From contig NZ_CP080647.1 in NCBI RefSeq assembly GCF_019599145.1, positions 9,300,001 through 9,364,000 on the forward strand: DNA of 64,000 nucleotides, in the 5' to 3' direction. The notes beneath the pieces are model-generated. The model did no database searches. It saw only the letters and a list, made by a program, of their open reading frames with translations, and was not told where the DNA came from. Positions 60,714 to 64,000 of the stretch are shown one piece after another. The stretch's first letter is position 1, and each line of letters starts with the position of its first letter. Origin of the DNA: Streptomyces akebiae. GTDB lineage: Bacteria > Actinomycetota > Actinomycetes > Streptomycetales > Streptomycetaceae. The position numbers were made by a program, and so were the translations under genes.

Positions 60714-62210
60714 TCAGAAGAAGGTCGCCGTGCGGGGGCGCCGCTGACGGGACGGGCGACGGCCGAGGTTGCGGCGGACCCGGCCGGGGAGGGGTTCGGC
60801 GAGACCGGCCCGGTAGAGGCCGTAGGCGATGCGTCGGCGCGCGGCGGACTCCAACTCGTCCCGCAGCGGGCCGTCGCGCAGGACCGCGTCGGGGCCCAGG
60901 AGCCCTTCGACGACCGCCAGCGCACCGGCGACGTCCCCGTGGTCCAGGCGCTCGCGCACGCCGGACAGACAGTCCGGGCGACGATGCGCCTCGTCGATGG
61001 CCCGCAGACAGGGGAGCGGGGTACCGGTCAGCGCGACCAGCAGTTCCTCGCGCCGGAGTTCGGCCTGGTCATGGTCGAGGGCCACCAGCACGCCGTCGAC
61101 CAGACCGATCCGGTGGCGCTCTCCCCGGCACTCCACGATCCGCGGCTGCCCCGCCCGGTCCGGCGCCTCGGCGTGCGCCGACGGCAGGTGATCCGGCACC
61201 AGTGCCGACGCGACCAGCGGATGCAACCGCTCGACGTCGATCGCACCGGCACGGATCAGCTCCAGGTCGGGCAGTCTCCAGGTCGCGGCGTCGGGCAGCA
61301 CCGGCAGCGCGCCGAGGGCACCGTCGTCGCCGGACACGGCCGTGAACCGCGGCGCGGGTGGCCGGGAGCCGTCGTCCGCGTCCGGGTGGGCGTCCTCGGC
61401 CGGGCCCCGGCCCATGAGGGCGTCCGGGCCCAGCTCCAGCAGGAGCCGCCGTCGGACACCGCACCGTACGAGAACGGAGCCGGTGGACCGCCCCTCGGCG
61501 CGCAGCACGATCGCCGCCTCCTCCGCCCACCGCTCGACGGCACAACCGTGCTCCGCCGCCCATGCCCTCAACTCGTCGGACGCCGCCGTCGCCGGCGGCA
61601 GCGCAGGGTGCGAGTGCGGATACAGGTGCGGGTGCGGGTCCGGCGGTGGTGGCCCGTCGACGGCCGGCCGATCCGCTCCCGAACGGCTCCGCAGCTCGGC
61701 GGCCCTGCGCGCGTCCCAGAGATGCCGGTGCAGATCGAACCGGTGGCGACGGCTGGGCCGTGGATGCGGATGGCCACGGGCGTCGGACCCGGAGCCCTCC
61801 CACAACGCGAGACCGATCCGCTGGCCGGCGTCCGCCCAGGCCGGCGGAGTGCGGGCCACGAGATGCAGGGGTCCGGCACCCCCCGCCGCCCGGTACCGGG
61901 CCAGGGTGAGGGTCAGGCCCGGGCGCAGCAGACCGTCGGGGGCGATCCTCGGCATGTGCCAACGCAGCAGGTCGGGTGCCAAGTGCCGCAGATCCGCACG
62001 GACTCGGGACGCCAGTTCCGATCCGTGGCGGCCGGCCAGGGAACGCAGGTCGAAGTCGATGTCGACGGCTGCGGCGGCACATGCCCCGGCCCAGTCGCCG
62101 ACGGCACGACGGGCGGTCGCAGTCTCGATCATGGAGGGTGGCACGGCGAACTCGCGCACGCGCGACCAGAAGGAAAGCCGGGGATCCCCGTTCGCGACAT
62201 CGGTGAGCAT
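60714..62210 (-). CDS. Conserved actinobacterial protein upstream of MoxR/VWA genes
   Basis: 498 residues from the ATG at 62210, chosen over the GTG at 62216 because AAGGTGA is well spaced only for the ATG. I recognise no named family. Features include a Trp-rich opening (RLSFWSRVREFAVPPSM), a His/Pro-rich segment (PDPHPHLYPHSHPALPP, a possible metal-binding loop), and a C-terminal helical part. It lies 55 bases before the MoxR gene and is likely co-transcribed; it may be the target or an adaptor of the ATPase/VWA pair. Confidence 0.8.
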   Translation of the reverse strand: MLTDVANGDPRLSFWSRVREFAVPPSMIETATARRAVGDWAGACAAAAVDIDFDLRSLAGRHGSELASRVRADLRHLAPDLLRWHMPRIAPDGLLRPGLTLTLARYRAAGGAGPLHLVARTPPAWADAGQRIGLALWEGSGSDARGHPHPRPSRRHRFDLHRHLWDARRAAELRSRSGADRPAVDGPPPPDPHPHLYPHSHPALPPATAASDELRAWAAEHGCAVERWAEEAAIVLRAEGRSTGSVLVRCGVRRRLLLELGPDALMGRGPAEDAHPDADDGSRPPAPRFTAVSGDDGALGALPVLPDAATWRLPDLELIRAGAIDVERLHPLVASALVPDHLPSAHAEAPDRAGQPRIVECRGERHRIGLVDGVLVALDHDQAELRREELLVALTGTPLPCLRAIDEAHRRPDCLSGVRERLDHGDVAGALAVVEGLLGPDAVLRDGPLRDELESAARRRIAYGLYRAGLAEPLPGRVRRNLGRRPSRQRRPRTATFF

Positions 62211-62216
62211 CAGCAC

Positions 62217-62484
62217 TCACCTTGCGCGGACGGGACCCCCATTCTGCTGAGGGAATGAGTAGTCATCGCGGGGATCGTAACGCCGCCCGTCTCGCTCCCG
62301 CACCTGTTTTTCGACCTGGTGCACGCGCTCACCCCCGACGCTCTGGACGGGCCACCGCACGCGCCCCGCCGCGTGGACGCCTCGAACCGCCCCAGTGGTG
62401 CGGGCCAGGGCACCGGCGTACGGTCGAACAGTGAACGCGGTGGTGGACGCGACCGTTCACCTCACCCTGCCTTTGCGACACGTC
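62217..62484. other. Divergent promoter region with an inverted repeat
   Basis: It separates the MoxR module and a drug-exporter gene. GTGAACG (62431-62437) is mirrored by CGTTCAC (62454-62460) with 16 bases between, 24 bases before the exporter start. That is a likely operator for a TetR- or MarR-type repressor. Short open frames here show no recognisable protein. Confidence 0.5.
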
Positions 62485-64000
62485 ATGAGCGATCCGCAGC
62501 CGATCTCCCCCGCGCGGACCACCACCTCGGAAGCAGGTGGTGGTGGGAGTGCGATGGCGTTGTTCGTCATCGCGTCGTGTCAGTTGATGGTGGTGCTGGA
62601 CATCACCATCGTGAACATCGCGCTGCCGGACATCCAGCGGTCGCTGGGCTTCTCGACGACGAGCCTGGCGTGGGTGGTCAACGCCTACACGCTGACGTTC
62701 GGTGGGCTGTTGCTGCTGGGCGGACGAGTCGGCGACATCCTCGGCCGGCGGCGGGTGTTCGTCTTCGGCGTGCTGCTGTTCGTGCTGGCCTCACTGCTCG
62801 GCGGTCTCGCCCAGAACGAGGCTCAACTCCTCGCCGCCCGCGCCCTCCAGGGCGTCGGCGGTGCCATCGCGTCCCCGACGGCCCTGGCGCTGATCAGTAC
62901 GACGTTCCGCGAAGGCCCCGAACGCAACCGCGCGTTCGGGGTGTTCGCTGCGGTCTCGGCGGGCGGCGGCGCGATCGGTCTGCTCGCGGGCGGCATCCTC
63001 GTGGAGTGGCTGAACTGGCGGTGGGTGTTGTTCGTCAACGTGCCGATCGGACTGCTGATCGCGCTGGCGACGCCCCGCTGGATCAAGGAGTCCGAACGGC
63101 ACCCGGGCCACTTCGACATCACCGGCGCGCTCACCTCGACGCTGGGCATGGTGCTCCTGGTGTACGGCTTCATCCGGGCCGCGCAGGAGGGCTGGCGGGA
63201 CGGACTGACGCTGGCGTCGTTCGTCGGCGCCGCCGTGCTGCTCGCGGTGTTCGTCCTGGTGGAGCGGCGGTCCCGGCAGCCGATCACCCCCCTGCACATG
63301 TTCGCCGACCGCAACCGCGCCGGCACGTACGGGATCATGCTGTGCCTGGCCGCCGCGATCTTCGGCATGTTCTTCTTCCTGACGCTCTTCACCCAGAACG
63401 TCCTGAACTTCAGCCCCCTGGCCACGGGCTTCGCGTTCCTGCCGGTCAGCGCGGTCATCGCGATCGGCGCGGGACTGACCTCACGGTTCCTGCCCGTGTT
63501 CGGGCCCAAGCCGTTCATGGTGGTGGGCGCGGTCCTGGCGGCGGCGGGCCTGGGATGGCTCACCCTGACCGACGTCCACTCCACCTACGCCGGCAGCGTG
63601 CTCGGCCCGATGCTCGTCTTCAGCCTGGGCATGGGCATGGAGTTCGTCGCACTGACCCTGATGGCGCTCTCCGACGTCACCCCCGCGGAGACCGGCGCGG
63701 CCTCCGGGCTCCTCAACGCCACCCAGCAGGTCGGCGGTTCGCTCGGCCTCTCCATCCTCGTCACGATGTACGGCACGGCCAGCACCGACGAGGCGGAGAA
63801 GCAGGTCCCGGACTTCCTCTCCCAGGCGACCCCGGCCGAGCGCCTGGAGTTCCGGCGGACCGGGGAGCTTCCGCCGCCCTGGGCCGACGAGGTGCTCACC
63901 GCGGGTGTCTCGGCCGCCTTCGTGATGGCTGCCGTCTTCACCGTGATCGCGGCCCTGATCGCCGTACTGGCCATCCAGGTCAGGCCCTCCGACCTGGAGC
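62485..64000 (+). CDS. DHA2-family MFS drug exporter, 3' truncated by window edge
   Basis: 505 residues are visible from the ATG at 62485 and the frame is open at the window end. Motif C-like VLDITIVNIALPDIQ in helix 1, WVVNAYTLTFGGLLLLGGRV, motif A GDILGRRRVFVFG and FREGPERNRAFGVFAAVSAGG assign it to the EmrB/QacA group with 14 segments; near the edge the sequence reaches helix 14 (AAFVMAAVFTVIAALIAVLA). No ribosome-binding site precedes the ATG, so the message may be leaderless. It is closer to mainstream 14-TM exporters than the one at 13.6 kb. Confidence 0.93.
   Translation, partial: MSDPQPISPARTTTSEAGGGGSAMALFVIASCQLMVVLDITIVNIALPDIQRSLGFSTTSLAWVVNAYTLTFGGLLLLGGRVGDILGRRRVFVFGVLLFVLASLLGGLAQNEAQLLAARALQGVGGAIASPTALALISTTFREGPERNRAFGVFAAVSAGGGAIGLLAGGILVEWLNWRWVLFVNVPIGLLIALATPRWIKESERHPGHFDITGALTSTLGMVLLVYGFIRAAQEGWRDGLTLASFVGAAVLLAVFVLVERRSRQPITPLHMFADRNRAGTYGIMLCLAAAIFGMFFFLTLFTQNVLNFSPLATGFAFLPVSAVIAIGAGLTSRFLPVFGPKPFMVVGAVLAAAGLGWLTLTDVHSTYAGSVLGPMLVFSLGMGMEFVALTLMALSDVTPAETGAASGLLNATQQVGGSLGLSILVTMYGTASTDEAEKQVPDFLSQATPAERLEFRRTGELPPPWADEVLTAGVSAAFVMAAVFTVIAALIAVLAIQVRPSDLE

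Noticed and set aside
62222..62434. A 70-residue plus-strand frame in the divergent promoter region
   Set aside because: Arg/Pro-rich translation, no ribosome-binding site, and it covers the likely promoter of the minus-strand gene.

Overview
The window is about 64 kb of very GC-rich, densely packed actinobacterial DNA. Streptomyces is the likely source: GTG starts are common, start/stop overlaps are frequent, and several families are typical of the genus (DUF2252, HdeD-like and SHOCT membrane proteins, a conservon-type P450, Ser/Thr kinases, LytR-CpsA-Psr). The mix of catabolic, regulatory and specialised-metabolite genes looks like a chromosomal arm or arm/core boundary. I found no rRNA, tRNA, CRISPR array or insertion sequence.

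Left edge (1-8.4 kb): the 3' end of a specialised-metabolite cluster. It holds the last two modules of a non-ribosomal peptide synthetase (A-T-C-A-T) ending in a thioester-reductase domain, then an MbtH protein, a non-haem Fe(II)/2-oxoglutarate oxygenase of the asparagine/arginine hydroxylase family and a class III aminotransferase. Both adenylation pockets, read by eye, look asparagine-like. The product is probably released as an aldehyde or alcohol. A strong hairpin closes the cluster.

8.4-29.6 kb: mixed accessory and envelope genes. They include an aldo/keto reductase, a truncated AraC regulator next to a frameshifted fragment of cysN, an HxlR regulator, a DEDDh exonuclease, a DUF2087 regulator, a 14-TM drug exporter, a run of small membrane proteins (one broken by frameshifts and a 17-bp tandem repeat), an LCP ligase, a secreted DUF4394 protein, a PucR regulator, a stand-alone TrpF, a CYP157-like P450 without the usual ExxR motif, and an amidohydrolase with a decayed partial copy beside it.

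29.7-46 kb: a four-gene OpuC-type osmoprotectant ABC importer opposite the amidohydrolase across a perfect 22-bp palindrome, an RpiR regulator, two membrane Ser/Thr kinases, a Tat-exported GH78 alpha-L-rhamnosidase with a LacI-type operator, pyruvate carboxylase and a lipoprotein.

46.1-58.1 kb is the most interesting part. Ten minus-strand genes form one almost gapless transcription unit: ATP-grasp ligase, DUF4213/DUF364 protein, cysteine-synthase-like PLP enzyme, dipeptide-epimerase-like enolase, MFS exporter, SAM methyltransferase, then an oligopeptide/nickel-type ABC importer (binding protein, two permeases, fused double ATPase). Upstream is a -35/-10 promoter whose 17-bp spacer holds a near-consensus zinc-uptake-regulator (Zur) box. 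Biosynthesis, export and re-import under apparent zinc control suggest an uncharacterised small-molecule zincophore system that uses neither an NRPS nor a nicotianamine-synthase-like enzyme.

58.2-64 kb: a three-gene MoxR ATPase / VWA-metallopeptidase module and the start of a DHA2-family drug exporter that runs off the window.
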